A DNA stretch of 64,000 nucleotides from Aphrocallistes beatrix (Eukaryota; Porifera; Hexactinellida; Sceptrulophora; Aphrocallistidae): assembly GCA_963281255.1 (NCBI GenBank), contig OY725500.1, positions 3,157,184-3,221,183 of the forward strand. The letters are read 5' to 3'. Below the pieces are notes generated by a model. That model was not told where the DNA came from, did no database searches, and saw nothing but the letters and a program-made list of their open reading frames with translations. Below are positions 11,834-23,094 of the stretch, piece after piece. Made by a program: the position numbers and the translations under genes. Each line of letters begins with the position of its first letter. Positions within the stretch are counted from its first letter, which is position 1.

Positions 11834-12614
11834 ACAAGCGCGCTCGCTTGCTTGCGCTGCGCGGCTGGCGGACACTTTGTGTCTGCCGGAGGCACCCTTC
11901 GGGCGCCTGTGGTCACCATTGACTAAGTATAAGGGAGATAACATCCCTAAATACGTCTGTCCTACTGTTATAATCGATATCGCACGAAAAATCGCCAAAT
12001 TTATCAAATTTTGAAATTTTGATGAGTAATGATGACGTCATAACAAAGTAATGATTCATCATTTTTTGATGATAGTTACATCATATGTGAGATATGTTAG
12101 TATACAGATTCTATTAAAATTTCAGCCTTCTATCTCCTATAATGGCTGAGTTATGGTCGAATAACTTTATTGCTTAGGCTTCCTTCGGTCGCCTGGGGTC
12201 ACATTGGTTAATTATAAGGGAGATAGCATCTCTAAATATGTCTGTCCTACTGTTATAATCGATATTACTCGAAAAATCACCAAATTTGTCAATTTTAAAA
12301 TTTTTGATGCGTAATAATGACGTCATAACAAAGTGAGGAGTCATCATTTTTTGATGATAGTTGCATCATATGTGAGATATTTTAATATACACATTCTATA
12401 AAATTTCAGCCTTCACCTAAAATGACTGAGTTATGGTCGAATAACTTTATTGCTTAACTTTTAAAAATGTGACAATGACGTCATAATTCCATGATGTGTC
12501 GACATTTTGCTCTTAGCTCAGAACTTACTGGAGCCATAGCCAAAAGACTCCCACATACCAAAAATCAGCCTTCTACGCCTTGCAGTTTCTTCAATCAATT
12601 CGTTACAGATATAT
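11834..12614 (-). mobile_element. Family II element, copy II-2 (internal duplication)
   Basis: It runs in reverse from the shared end (acaagcgcgctcgcttg, stem GGCGGACAC/GTGTCTGCC) to the 5' block caattcgttacag. A block containing cttccttcggtcgcctgggg begins again near 12177, so the copy holds a partial tandem duplication. Three TGACGTCA sites are present (about 12032, 12318 and 12478). Confidence 0.7.
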
Positions 12615-12929
12615 ACAGTCTGTTACATAATTATTTTGAATTCTAGCTTGTAATAGATTTTACTATATTTGGAAATTTTGATCTCTCATACTCCAACATA
12701 TTGTTTTTTAGTACTGTATAGCCAAGTATTTACAAAATTAAGATTGAACTAGGAACTCTGTCATCCCTCAAAAATTTTATTGCTCTATATGAGAATATAG
12801 TAAAGTCTTTCCCGGTATTACTGTATTAATTTACCTTTTCGCATCTATATTCTACAATTTATTTATCTTAATATACTTTGAATTGACCCAACTTCTGAAG
12901 AGAGATACTATTAAAACATTGCTGGAACC

Positions 12930-13850
12930 CATTTAGCATGCACCAATAGAAATTTCTCAAATTGTAGATGTAAGCTTGTCTACAATTTATTATGTTAGGT
13001 CAAGAATTGCGAAAGGGATCGATATCTCACATCAAAAAGCTGTTGGAAGGCCAAGTTCTCTATGGAATGGAATTAAACACTCAATTAGCTAACAGATAAG
13101 GCAGAAACCGTATTTGTCGTTAAGTACATTAGCCAATAGAGGTCCAATTCCAATATATTGCTAGACAGTACGCCGGGCCTTGATAGATCTGAGTTATTCT
13201 AAGAGAGACCCGACAAAGAGGCCAATGCTTAGCGATAAGAATCGTTTGTATCGTATATAATATGCGAAGAAATTCAAATACTCCAAGATATAATGGGCTA
13301 ACACAGTTTTTGCTGATGAGATGTCGGTATAGCTCTCCAGGGATCAAATAAAAATGTGGACAAAATTAGATCGAGAAAGATGTGTTCCCACGACTAAACA
13401 TACGCCAAAGATTAACGTATAGGCGGCATTCTCTTCATTGGAGACTTCCCTCTTTGTATTTTCAATCAAAATATGTATAGTATCTTATTTCTAGACATCC
13501 TTCAAGGTCATCTACTTGCCCAGGCTAACGTTTTCCCTGAAAATTACTGGAAACTCGTAAAATATAACGATCCTAAAAATACCGCTATAAAGGTCAAGCA
13601 TTTGCTGAGTTCAAAAGTGTCCAAAGTACTACCGTGGCCTTCAAAAACTCTGATCTCAATCTTATTGTGAACCTTTTTGGTTGGCTAAAGCAGGAATTGC
13701 TTTAGCCAACCAAAAAAGTTAAAAGGTTCACAATTCCAGAGCTAAAGAACATGTTGGAGGCCACCTGGAGGAGGCTAGATTCTAATTTTCTTAAGCCATA
13801 CTGGTCATCAATGGCGCCCAGATGTCAAATGGTTAACAACTCAATAGTGT
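12930..13850 (+). pseudogene. Tc1/mariner-type DDE transposase pseudogene
   Basis: Tc1 transposases bind their inverted ends and cut and paste DNA at TA with a DDE/D catalytic triad. Here the family pattern is spread over all three plus frames with many stops. At about 12960-13060 lies an HTH-like stretch (DVSLSTIYYVRSRIAKG, then KAVGRPS); near 13315 is ADEMSV, about where the family has SDE. At 13473-13670 lies the clearest block: LDILQGHLLAQANVFPENYW, then YNDPKNTAIKVKH and VLPWPSK, which fits the NDPKHTA and LPWPSQSPDLNP signatures. The usual H of NDPKHTA is N here. The C-terminal part is disturbed by an inverted duplication (13667-13731). It is certainly non-functional. Assignment to Tc1/mariner is firm; the subfamily is not. 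Confidence 0.8.
13667..13731. repeat. Inverted duplication inside the Tc1 pseudogene
   Basis: The sequence gtgaaccttttt...ggttggctaaagca is followed after 5 nt by its own reverse complement. The right arm carries about 8 extra bases near its end. In related transposases this segment (FGWLKQ-like) is present once, so this is a secondary inverted duplication, not an original feature. Confidence 0.85.
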
Positions 13851-13860
13851 TTTCTATATA

Positions 13861-14636
13861 ATATTGAATTTTAGCAATGTAGATAATATCTCTTAACTTA
13901 GAATGTTGACCATGAATAATCTTGTAAGAAAATTTTGTCAAATATAATTCCAAATTTATTAATCGAGTTTTAATACTAGTAAGGATATCGATATTCAGCA
14001 TCAATTTCGCACCAAATTAGACGGGCCCATTTTGTATTACAATCACTGACCTCGAAGTTCTATTACGTTATATGACTACTTTTTACAGTCTGGAAGTATA
14101 GCTTAAATCTTAGTAGCTACCTTTACTTTCAGTATGAAAAAGGCAAATTATAAGCATATCAGCTTACATATTTTAGAATCACGAAGGTAGTTATTTTTAA
14201 ATTGCATTTTTTCGCTTCCATCTTTTATAATACAACGGGTTACAACCAATACTATTTTTCTCAATTACTCTATACAATTCAAGAACTGTTTCAGCTCCTA
14301 ATTTGTTTAAATGGAATATTAGAAAGACAATGATCGAAGCATTTAAGCTCTCTTCTTCCCAAATGTTATATAATCTGTCATTATGTATGCTGAACGCCGA
14401 TTTTTGGGTTTTTTCGAAATTTTCAAAAGAATTCACACTAATTCGCGAAACAAAATTTAAAATAGAAAATCGGCTTCGTTAGATATATAAATCATCACAT
14501 ATTACATGTTTTTGGAAAGTTTTAACCCTATTTCTCAAACCATCTCTAAATATTTTTTAGCTTTTCATTATTGGTATCATAAGATATTCGAGAAAACTGA
14601 TGAAAAATCAAAAAATATTTTCTGGTTGAAAAAAAT
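13861..14636. other. Unassigned spacer
   Basis: AT-rich with no recognised gene. A 79-codon minus frame (14197-14436) has no domain I know. The motif ttaatcgagttttaatact near 13957 recurs at 59930 (reverse), 62195 and 62260. Confidence 0.5.
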
Positions 14637-14643
14637 GCTAAGA

Positions 14644-15723
14644 CATAGCCTACTGTATATAAGGCCTCACAGTAACTTGCGGATTTGGGACTAGGGATGC
14701 GGTAAAAGATGATTGAACTAATACATGAGCTGCATTAAATCATTAACAAAGCACAATAGAGCTTAGGAATGTATTACCAGCATATATAAATATGGTGTCA
14801 AAGTACCCATATCAGTTGTTAAAATTTAGATTGGTCACCATATGGTTGCGCAATAGGGTATATTTGTAGCAAATTTGGTGATTTTCAGCGGCCGTTTAGG
14901 GGCACTTCTAAGTGTTTTTATCATAATTTTTTTCGCATAGAATTGAGATGAGAATGGGTTGATACGAAAAATATGGAATTTTTTCATGGAATGTTGTTAC
15001 ATTCCAATGTTGCTATGGAAACGTGTTTTGGTCAGTAGGGGTTATATCTTGAAAACTACAATAGCTACACATTCAAATGTAATTCCATTTGATAGCGAAT
15101 ATACTACTTCCTATTAAGCGATAATATAATTTCGACCTCTAAATTCAATGGTTTACTAGATATTCGGCAATGAATCATATTGGTCACATTTGGTAATTTG
15201 TCGAATATCTCGTAAACCATTGAATTTACACAAATAAATTATATTATCACTTAATAGGAAATAGTCTATTGGCTATCAAATGGAATCACATTTGAATGTC
15301 TCGCTAACGCCGTTTCAAGATATAACCCCAACTGACCAAAACACGTTTCCATAGCAACACTGGAATGTAGCAATATTCCGTCAAAAAATTCTAAATTTTT
15401 CATATGAACCCATTCACATCTCAGTTCTAAGCGAAAAGTTTTACTATAATAACGCTTAAAAATGCCTTTAAACGGCCTCTGAAAATCACCAAATTTGTCA
15501 CAAATATACCCTATTGCGCAACCATATGGTGACTAATCTAAATTTTAACAACGGATATGGGCACTTTGACACCATATTTATATATGCTGGTAATACATTC
15601 CTAAGCTCTATTGTGCTTTGTTAATGATTTAAGGGAGCTCATGTATTAGTTCAACCATCTTCTACCGCATCCCTAGTCCCAAATCCGCAAGTTCCTGTAA
15701 GGCCTTATATACAGTAGGCTATG
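14644..15723. mobile_element. P-like foldback element, copy P1 (1080 bp)
   Basis: The two halves are long inverted repeats (arms about 500 bp). It begins CATAGCCTACTGTATATAAG, ends with the complement, and is flanked by the exact 7-bp duplication gctaaga (14637-14643, 15724-15730). It is non-coding. A second copy, P2, has a different 7-bp duplication. 7-8 bp duplications and ends starting CA fit the P superfamily. This is supported by the THAP relic beside a CATAG end at 36392, but it remains an inference. Confidence 0.8.
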
Positions 15724-15739
15724 GCTAAGAACAATGTAA

Positions 15740-16980
15740 TGGCTATTAGGATGAATAAAAGTATCCATGGGAATTTATACTGATGAATTAGATATAATTC
15801 AAACAAAATAGCAAAAGTATACTGATAATCCACCAATTTCCTTGAGGCCCCCTCCCCCGTATAATTTTGAAAAATAATTCACAGTCTTAGCACTACAGTA
15901 TAATCCATCGATTTAGAATTAATAAAGAGCTTCTAAAAAGTAGATTAGGAAGTTAGAGCCAGAGTCTTAGACTTTTAGTTTCCAAGCTGGATTTTCGAAA
16001 ATGCTACGTCATCACATGATAAAAATCTAAAAAACTTAGCATTCCATAGGACGTAGTACAATTATTGTCAAAGAATCATATATATACTGTTATAAAAAGT
16101 ATATTAGGAATTGAGAGCTAATAATTTGGGCATATATTTCCAGAGATAGGGAGGTATCTGTTTTTCGACCATAAATAGGGGTGTTTTGACCCAATCTGGG
16201 AGGTAAAAGGTCAGAACTTTCAAAATAAATATGATAAATGCTCCAATTTTTCCGTACACATTATTTGCGACAATTGTCTTGATTGTTTAGTTTAATAGCT
16301 ACTTTGGATACATATTCTATGATTAGATTCGCCATTTTCTAATATTTTCAAAGTTCTGACCGATTTGGCCCTATTAAACGGAGTCGACTGTATATCCTTT
16401 CATTTAAGATTATAATATATTACTTATCTTCAACAGTTTTTAAGATATGTTATCGGCGTCTTTTTGGACCATAGAGAGTTATGCTGCCCTAACTTTACCT
16501 ATAATAAGCAATAACTTACGAACAAATGGTCGCATCTGAACAATCTTTTTTTAGAAATAATCAGAATTTTGTTTTAAATACAATTGTCGCTAAATATCTG
16601 ATATCACACTGGCCATGTCCCGAGCATTTTAGAAATGAACTCCCTTATAAAGATATTTTGATCGGATTTTATATGCCTTTTTCCTAAATCTTTGTGTTTT
16701 ACGATGTCTAAAGGGGCCAAAACAATTTTGAGGCCCATATCATTAATAAATTATCAAATAAGCAAGAAACTAATTGATGAATGCGCCGAAAAACCACCAA
16801 TAGTTTTTAAATTTTTAGTAACTTTAAACTTTAGGGAGCTAACTTAAGTGGGCTAACTAAAATTAGGATAATACCGTCCAAATAGTAAGATTGGACAGTA
16901 GACCACTCATTGATACAATGGAATTAATTGTAAAAAAGATTCGCCATTTTTTTACTTCAGGCAATATTTTTCGAGGGCAC
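15740..16980 (-). mobile_element. Family A fragment in reverse orientation
   Basis: Matches the complement of the A3/A1 type and ends near ttttcgagggc at about 16977. The expected ggtatccttaa end is replaced by actagcgttaa. Near 16363-16393 it contains the right end of a CAGTCGACTCCG MITE. Confidence 0.65.
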
Positions 16981-17393
16981 TAGCGTTAAATAAAAGGATA
17001 TATGCGAAAATATATAAGTTCCTCAAACATTCCTTTGTCAAAAAATAAATGATTCTCGACTTATCTTTGATTTAATTGTAATACAAATTCTATGGAAAAC
17101 TTTGAAAATATTATAAAATGGCGAATCTAATCATTAAATATGTATCCAAATGTGGCTATAATGCTAAATAATGAATACAATTGTCGTTAATTATGTGTCA
17201 GAAAAATTGGAGAACTTTTGATAATTATTTTAAAAGTTCTGGCCTTGGACCTCGCAGATTCAGTCAAAAACCCCCATTTAGGGTCCAAAAAGAGATATCT
17301 CTCTATCTCTGTAAATATAAGCCCAAATTCATAGTTCTCACTTCCTAATGTGACGATCTACTTTATCATTATTTAGTTAGTATCTATAGTTAC

Positions 17394-18583
17394 CAGGGTT
17401 GGCAGGTTTTGTCCACTTGGACAAAACCTAGTGGTTTTAACCAGGTTAAAACCGTCCTGTCCAAAACATCTTGGGTGGACAAAACTGGACAAAACCTCAA
17501 AATTTAATTCATATTCCTCATTAACGGTTTTGTCCAAGTTTTGTCCAAGTTATATCCAAGTTTTGTCCAGGTTTTGTCCAAGTTTTGTCCAGGTTTTGTC
17601 CAAGTTATATCCAAGTTTTGTCCAGGTTTTGTCCAAGTTTTGTCCAGGTTTTGTCCAGGTTTTGTCCAAGTTTTGTCCAAGTTTTGTCCCGGGTTTGTCC
17701 AAGTTTTGTCCAGGTTTTGTCCAAGTTATATCCAAGTTTTGTCCAGGTTTTGTCCAAGTTATATCCAAGTTTTGTCCAGGTTTTGTCCAAGTTTTGTCCA
17801 AGTTTTGTCCAGGTTTTGTCCAAGTTTTGTCCAAGTTTTGTCCAAGTTTTGTCCAGGTTTTGTCCAGGTTTTGTCCAAGTTATATCCAAGTTTTGTCCAA
17901 GTTTTGTCCAGGTTTTGTCCAAGTTTTGTCCAAGTTTTGTCCAGGTTTTGTCCAGGTTTTGTCCAAGTTATATCCAAGTTTTGTCCAAGTTTTGTCCAGG
18001 TTTTGTCCAAGTTATATCCAAGTTTTGTCCAGGTTTTGTCCAGGTTTTGTCCAGGTTTTGTCCAGGTTTTGTCCAAGTTTTGTCCAGGTTTTGTCCAGGT
18101 TTTGTCCAAGTTTTGTCCAGGTTTTGTCCAAGTTTTGTCCAGGTTTTGTCCAAGTTATATCCAAGTTTTGTCCAAGTTTGTCCAGGTTTTGTCCAAGTTA
18201 TATCCAAGTTTTGTCCAAGTTTTGCCCAGGTTTTGTCCAGGTTTTGTCCAAGTTTTGTCCAGGTTTTGTCCAAGTTATATCCAAGTTTTGTCCAGGTTTT
18301 GTCCAAGTTTTGTCCAGGTTTTGTCCAGGTTTTGTCCAGTGTTGTTCGTGTCTTCCATGATAAATCGAATACAAAATATAGTTATGGTAATAAACAGGCG
18401 TTAGCAAGAAAATCCATTCATTGTCCTCGCTCTCTTTCCATCCTAAACTGTTTCGTACCTACTGCAATGATTTACAGTTTCCATTAGGTTTTGTCCAGTT
18501 TTGTCCGGTTTTAACCGGTTAAAACCAGGTTTTGTCCACTGCCCTGTACAAAACCTGTTTTGGACGGACAAAACCCAACCCTG
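17394..18583. mobile_element. Non-autonomous hAT-type element made of an 11-bp array
   Basis: Ends are CAGGGTTGG...CCAACCCTG with the exact 8-bp duplication atagttac (17386-17393, 18584-18591). Both features fit the hAT superfamily. Just inside each end lie GTTTTGTCC and GGACAAAAC motifs in both orientations and GGTTTTAACC palindromes. Most of the interior is the 11-bp array at 17527-18341. A unique stretch of about 140 bp follows (18345-18485). No transposase is encoded. Confidence 0.9.
17527..18341 (+). repeat. 11-bp minisatellite GTTTTGTCCAR
   Basis: About 74 head-to-tail units (815 bp / 11). There are three main variants: GTTTTGTCCAA, GTTTTGTCCAG and GTTATATCCAA, the last scattered singly. 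One unit near 17693 is altered to GTTTTGTCCCG and one near 18170 has lost a base. Because 11 is not a multiple of 3 and no frame contains a stop, all three plus frames and the minus frames stay open. The long frames here (for example 17431-18360) are therefore artefacts. Confidence 0.95.
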
Positions 18584-18806
18584 ATAGTTACCGTAGTTAC
18601 GTTACTTACCTCCCAAGTAGACGCCTTAGACTGATCACTTATATTACGTGAGATTATGCATAGATTTATATTCACTTGTTGATAGCTTCTAAACTAGTAT
18701 TTCTTCCCTCCTTAATTGTACTTACTATTATATGATATTATACCATTGTAATCACTATTCGGGACGCGACACAAATACTAGTTTAGAGATCGCTACTAAT
18801 CGTGCA

Positions 18807-19626
18807 ATGGCTACTGCTCCTTTGACTGTTCCTCCTTTGCAAAAGGGAGATCGTATAGAAGGCTGGAGTCAAGTATTTGAGGCTGGGACCCAACACGTTC
18901 GCGTGGTCGAAGACGGGGAAAAAAGCTATCCAGCTGCTTCCCGCCTACGTTAATCGGGATTTTGTGGACCGGGAGGCAGTAAGAGATATTGTGAAGAAAG
19001 CTGCGACACTCGAGGAGGCACTGACAGGCTTATCCCAGGTCTTAGATCCTCCGATGGATACATTTTCTGCCATGCAAGAGGTTAGTTGAATGCAATGGCA
19101 GCCCGGACAGGGAATAGGCGAATACTTCTTTACATTGAAAAGGAAAGCTACTTACGCTAAATTGTGGTTGAAACATGTTGCTTCACTCCTTGCAGCCCAG
19201 TTGCCTAGAGATATCCAGACGAGGATAAAGGCAGAAGTCACAGACATCGACGACGGTCTGGAGCATGAACATGCTCACAAACTTATTCGCACGGTAAAGA
19301 ACGAGTTGGTTGAGGAAGGGTACGGTTTGAATAAGGGGAACCGGGATTTTGAGGGACTCGCAAAAGTCGCTGTTATTCACGCAGGAGTAACTGCTGACGA
19401 AATAAATTCAGAACCTTCGAAATCGGTAGCACACACGAGGGGTGCTTTCAGTAATCACAGGGCGAGACAGGAGTTCAAGTCCAGACAGAGCGACGGATGT
19501 TTTATTTACGGCCGCAGCCACCCTTGGCGTTTTTGCCCGGACAAGAGGTGCCCCGCTTGTGGGCAGAAGGGCCATGTCGTAAAGACTGCCCATCCAAGCG
19601 TTCGGAAGGAGACACACGGAAGGTGA
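18807..19626 (+). pseudogene. gag: Ty3 gag (capsid/nucleocapsid), broken
   Basis: Gag forms the particle that packages the element RNA. The likely start is the ATG at 18807, 36 bp after the LTR (MATAPLTVPPLQKGD). The reading passes to another frame near 18880-18950, then meets a TGA at 19087-19089, and continues in the same frame from 19090 to 19626. The C-terminal part contains CPACGQKGH, the first half of a CCHC zinc knuckle; the second half (CRKDCP) lies in frame 3, so the frame changes inside the knuckle. No matrix domain was recognised. Position and knuckle make the assignment secure, though sequence similarity of the capsid part was not established by eye. Confidence 0.75.
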
Positions 19627-20228
19627 TGCGTACCACAAAAATGAACTCTGGTAATGATTTATCTGTGGCACTCCCAATTAAGATCAATGGAGAATCAGTT
19701 TCAGCATTGATTGATAGTGGGGCGGGCCCTTCAGTTATTGATTTTCAGTCAATATGCGATCTCGGATTGAAAACTCAAGTAATTTGCAAAACTGACAAGA
19801 TATTTGGGTTAGCCCGAGAACCAGTCGGAGTCGTTGGCACACTAGACTTGACCTTAGACCTCGGAAATGGACAGATCATAGAGCACCCATTTGAAGTATT
19901 GGAGAACATTCATACCACTTGCATATTGGGGCGGGATTTACTTTCGAAATTTGGAGTTACTGAGTTTAATTGGAAAGATCACCAAATCCGCATCGGTGAC
20001 GTATAGAAAAACTCGCAAGTTACCATCGAGGGGGGAGAACCCTTGGCAAGAGCACGCATGTTGATGACGATCGAACAGGAAGATTTCGGATCCAATGGCG
20101 TAGTTGATTTCTTCTCGGATTTCGCGAGAGCGGATGATACGAGTTTTAACGTTAACCCTAAGCTCACTACTAGACAAAGGGAAGAATTGATCTCTACTTC
20201 ACACGTATTCGGACGTATTTGCCGATAA
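19497..20228 (+). pseudogene. pol: Ty3 aspartic protease and linker
   Basis: Retroviral-type aspartic protease, which cuts Gag-Pol. The frame contains ALIDSGAGPSVID (active-site DSGA motif) at about 19706-19744 and a second conserved stretch, CILGRDLL, near 19921-19944 that corresponds to the ILGxDxL motif of the family. The frame stops with TAG at 20004-20006 and continues open in the same frame to 20228 (about 70 residues of linker before RT). It overlaps the end of gag in another frame. Whether the gag-pol shift was programmed or is damage cannot be told from one copy. Confidence 0.85.
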
Positions 20229-20244
20229 CCCGAAACGCCCCTCA

Positions 20245-21083
20245 ATGGCTATTGGAGTGAAACAAGTGATTGACACCGGTAACGCGCAGCCCGTGAAGCA
20301 GAAGTTATATCCAGTGGCGCCTTCTGTCGAAGGAGAAATAATGCGTCAAGTTAATGAAATGCTCTCGAATGGAATTTGTCGACCCTCTAACTCGCCATGG
20401 TCGAGTAGAGTCCTGTTGGTTACCAAGCGTGATGGAAGCAGACGATTCTGCGTCGATTTCAGGGAGTTGAATAGAGTAACACTCGCAGACTCCTATCCAA
20501 TGCCCCACCCCAGGGATATTCTAGATCGCATGCATGGCGACTCCTATTATTCGTTTTTGGATGGAGCTTCAGCCTACTGGGCCATCGAGATTGATGAGGA
20601 GGATAAATACAAGACTTCTTTCGTTACGCCGAAGGATTATTCGAATTTAATAGGATGCCATTCGGCTTGATCAACAGTGGGTCCACCTACCAGCGATTGA
20701 TGGATGAGACGTTGAGAGATGTGAACAGAGCTGATCCGTACGTCGATGATATCTGCGTACACTCAGGCGAATTCATGAGCCATTTGAAGGATCTAAAGTC
20801 AAACTTCAATGCCTTGAGGAATGCAAAAATTCAACTGAGGCGAGACAAATGTATGTTTGGGTACAATGAAGGTGAATTTGTGGGACACACAGTTTCAGCC
20901 AATGGACATCGTCCTATTCCCAGACTGGTAGAGAAGATTAGGGAAGCCTCGCAGCTTAAGACGAAGAAGGAATTGTTAAGATTTTTGGTATTGATCAACT
21001 ACCATCGTGAGTATATCCCAAAATTCGCAGTGCTTGCTGACCCATATGGAGTGAGGCCGCCGAAAACGCTTTCACTATTTTGA
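20245..21083 (+). pseudogene. pol: Ty3 reverse transcriptase, frameshifted
   Basis: Copies element RNA into DNA. The first frame (20245-20670) holds the fingers and palm start: SPWSSRVLLVTKRDGSRRFC, VDFRELNRVT, DSYPMP and FLDGASAYW (the first catalytic Asp). The second frame (20655-21083) holds MPFGLINSGSTYQRLMD and the catalytic box YVDDICVHS, followed by the connection (LRFLVLINYHREYI). The two frames overlap at 20655-20670, so one frameshift separates them. YVDD is intact. The family assignment is secure. The protein cannot be made from this copy. Confidence 0.92.
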
Positions 21084-21640
21084 AGAACCGCTTAACTACC
21101 ACACCACTAATACTGGCATTCCCAGACTGGACTTCGGAATTTGTTTTGCAGGTCGATGCATCTTCAGTAGCAGTTGGCGGCGTGCTGAGTCAGCGAGACG
21201 ACAAAGGAGGACTGAGGTCCATCGCGTTTTCTCATCTGGATTAACTGCAGCGGAGAGAAATTATTCCGCAGGCGAGCTTGAGTGTTGGGCTCTCATCGCG
21301 GCCAGTCGAAAGTTCAGAAAATACCTTCAAGCGGCTCCCAGTATCCGATTTATTTCGGACCATAACCCACTCGTATGGTTGCGCCGACAAAAAGACCCTC
21401 GGGGTAAATTCTCGCGTTGGATCCAGGAGTTGGAGGGATTCAACTACAATATAGAACACGTGAAGGGAGTAGATAACGCGCCCGCCGACTTCCTTTCAAG
21501 AACGGAGTGCAGCATCGACTACGAAATAAACGACACGAGCGAATTTTTTGAGAGGAACGTTTATCTTGCAAATTTACAGGTGGACGACCGTGACGAAATG
21601 CGGCAGCGTCAGGTAGACGATCCGCTAACATCTTCCGCAA
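21084..21640 (+). pseudogene. pol: Ty3 RNase H domain
   Basis: RNase H removes the RNA strand during reverse transcription. Motifs are QVDASSVAVGGVLSQ (catalytic Asp) near 21149-21193, then SAGELECWAL (Glu) near 21270, then FISDHNPLVWL (Asp) near 21352. They are followed by the typical exit stretch VKGVDNAPADFLSR. A frame change occurs between about 21200 and 21380; from 21379 to 21804 the frame is open. The region links RT to integrase. Confidence 0.88.
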
Positions 21641-21739
21641 TCAGACAACTCGAGGCGTCCGGGAAGATAGTTCACGGACAGTTCAGGAACCAACTAGGCA
21701 TGGTTCTTCGCGACGGCTTGTTGTGTAGAGGAAGAAAAA

Positions 21740-22320
21740 TTGTCGTTGTCAAGAAAAATTGTAGAAATTGTCGTTCCACACTGTATGAAACACGAAGTAA
21801 TTAGCCGTATACATCGTGAGGGGCATCCGGTAGTCGATAAAACTACTAGATTGACCCGTAATCAATTTTACTGGAAACAAATGGATTCAGATATTGAACG
21901 GTTCTGTAGAGGCTATCTGCCATGCAATACGAACAAGCCTAAGAATCAACCCAAGGAGAAACTCGTACCGATGTGTGTGGCAAGGAAGCCACGTGAGGTT
22001 GTCGCGTACGATGTGGCTACACTCCCATGGGCATCGACACACCATAGATATTTTTTACTACTTGTGGATATTTTCTCGAAATACGTTGAATTGTATCCCA
22101 TGCCGGACCAGGAGTCGTCAACGATAATAAGGGGTATCGTTGACGATTGGATCCACCGACATGGACCGCCAGATTATATGATTAGCGACCAGGGCCCCAA
22201 CGTTGATGGGATTGAAGTTAGACGTACGCTAGAGAAGTACGGTATCGTTAAGAACAGGAGTTCGCCTTAGCACCCGGAGGGTGATGGCCAGATGAGCGCG
22301 GCATTCAAGCTGTAAAGCTA
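21740..22320 (+). pseudogene. pol: Ty3 integrase, N-terminal and catalytic part
   Basis: Integrase inserts the cDNA. The N-terminal zinc-binding module HHCC is present: HREGH near 21809-21823 and CRGYLPC near 21904. The catalytic core follows: YDVATLPW (first Asp), FSKYVELYPMPD, and SDQGPN (second Asp) near 22184. The expected catalytic Glu lies in PEGDGQMSA at about 22274-22300, directly after a TAG at 22268-22270. Another stop ends the stretch near 22314. The stops and a frame change relative to RNase H inactivate it. Confidence 0.88.
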
Positions 22321-22323
22321 ATA

Positions 22324-23068
22324 ATGCGATGTCTGCTGCAGGAGAAAGAAATTGAGATCGACAGTTGGCCCACCCTTATTCCACAGGTGTGTTATATTTT
22401 GAATTCGATAGCGAGTACCAGCACCGGTTTCACTCCTTACTGGATCATGTATGGGGTGGAACCGAAATCACTTGGCGTTGCTGGTTTGGACTTGGAGACA
22501 GAAAATCATTATTATTCCTTCCTCGAGTGGACAAAGGAGCTTCAGGAGTTGGAAGGAATGGTAAACGAAGAAGTCGAGGAAAACCTCGGGACGGCGCGGG
22601 ACAAAATGAAGAGGACTTACGATACTGGAAAATGTGAATCTACTGCGAAGGCAGGTGATCTGGTGTTGGTGAGGAATCATTCGAGAAGAACTGGACTAGA
22701 CCAATGCTTCAAGGGACCGTTCATTGTTCTGAAACGAAATGGGCCCAATGTCATGATCAGACAAGAGAAGGGGGGAGGCAAAACAGTCGAGAAGTGGCTG
22801 CATTTGAATAGGTGCAAGATTTACGTCCCTGATCCTTTGCAACCTTTAATGACTGTGCCCTGTACAGCAGTCAACCAGGGATCGGAACTGGACCCATCCG
22901 AGGCGTCATCCGATGGAGATACATTCTATTGATTCCCCCAACGAACTTCCAGGCGAAAGTACACCTAATGAATTTGATGCACCTCGTAGATCAGACCGAG
23001 TAAGAAAGCCGTCAGAAAAGCTTATTGAAGCACAATGGTTGGATGACCTGACGGAAGATGACGATTGA
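22324..23068 (+). pseudogene. pol: Ty3 integrase C-terminal part and pol tail
   Basis: The open frame 22324-22932 contains the end of the catalytic domain and a GPY/F-type DNA-binding module (CFKGPFIVLKRNGPNVMI, near 22707-22760). After its stop, a second frame runs to TGA at 23066-23068 with RRSDRVRKPS, a basic tail common in this group. One frameshift near 22930 separates them. No chromodomain follows. Confidence 0.85.
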
Positions 23069-23080
23069 ACGATAGCTGAT

Positions 23081-23094
23081 GGAAGGGGAAGTGA
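23081..23094 (+). promoter_or_regulatory. Polypurine tract
   Basis: ggaaggggaagtga lies directly before the 3' LTR start TGTGAC. In Ty3 elements this purine run resists RNase H and primes plus-strand DNA. Confidence 0.8.

Larger units (their letters stand above)
12616..13860 (+). mobile_element. Tc1-like transposon, decayed (T1)
   Basis: The left end is cagtctgttacataattatt after TA. The same end occurs at 45694 beside a helix-turn-helix frame. It encloses the Tc1-like transposase pseudogene. I could not find the right terminal repeat, so the right limit is approximate. Confidence 0.6.
17349..18771 (+). repeat. 5' LTR, split by a hAT-type insertion
   Basis: It starts TGTGACGATCTAC and ends GACGCGACA. 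Without the 1190-bp insertion and its 8-bp duplication it is 225 bp, against 224 bp for the 3' LTR. The insertion lies about 45 bp into the LTR and is absent from the 3' LTR, so it came after retrotransposition. Confidence 0.92.

Noticed and set aside
17431..18360. 309-codon open frame with repeated VLSKFCPGFVQ, plus similar long frames in other phases
   Set aside because: An 11-bp repeat without stops leaves all frames open and makes every plus frame encode the same peptide. It lies inside a transposon and an LTR, so it is not evidence of a protein.
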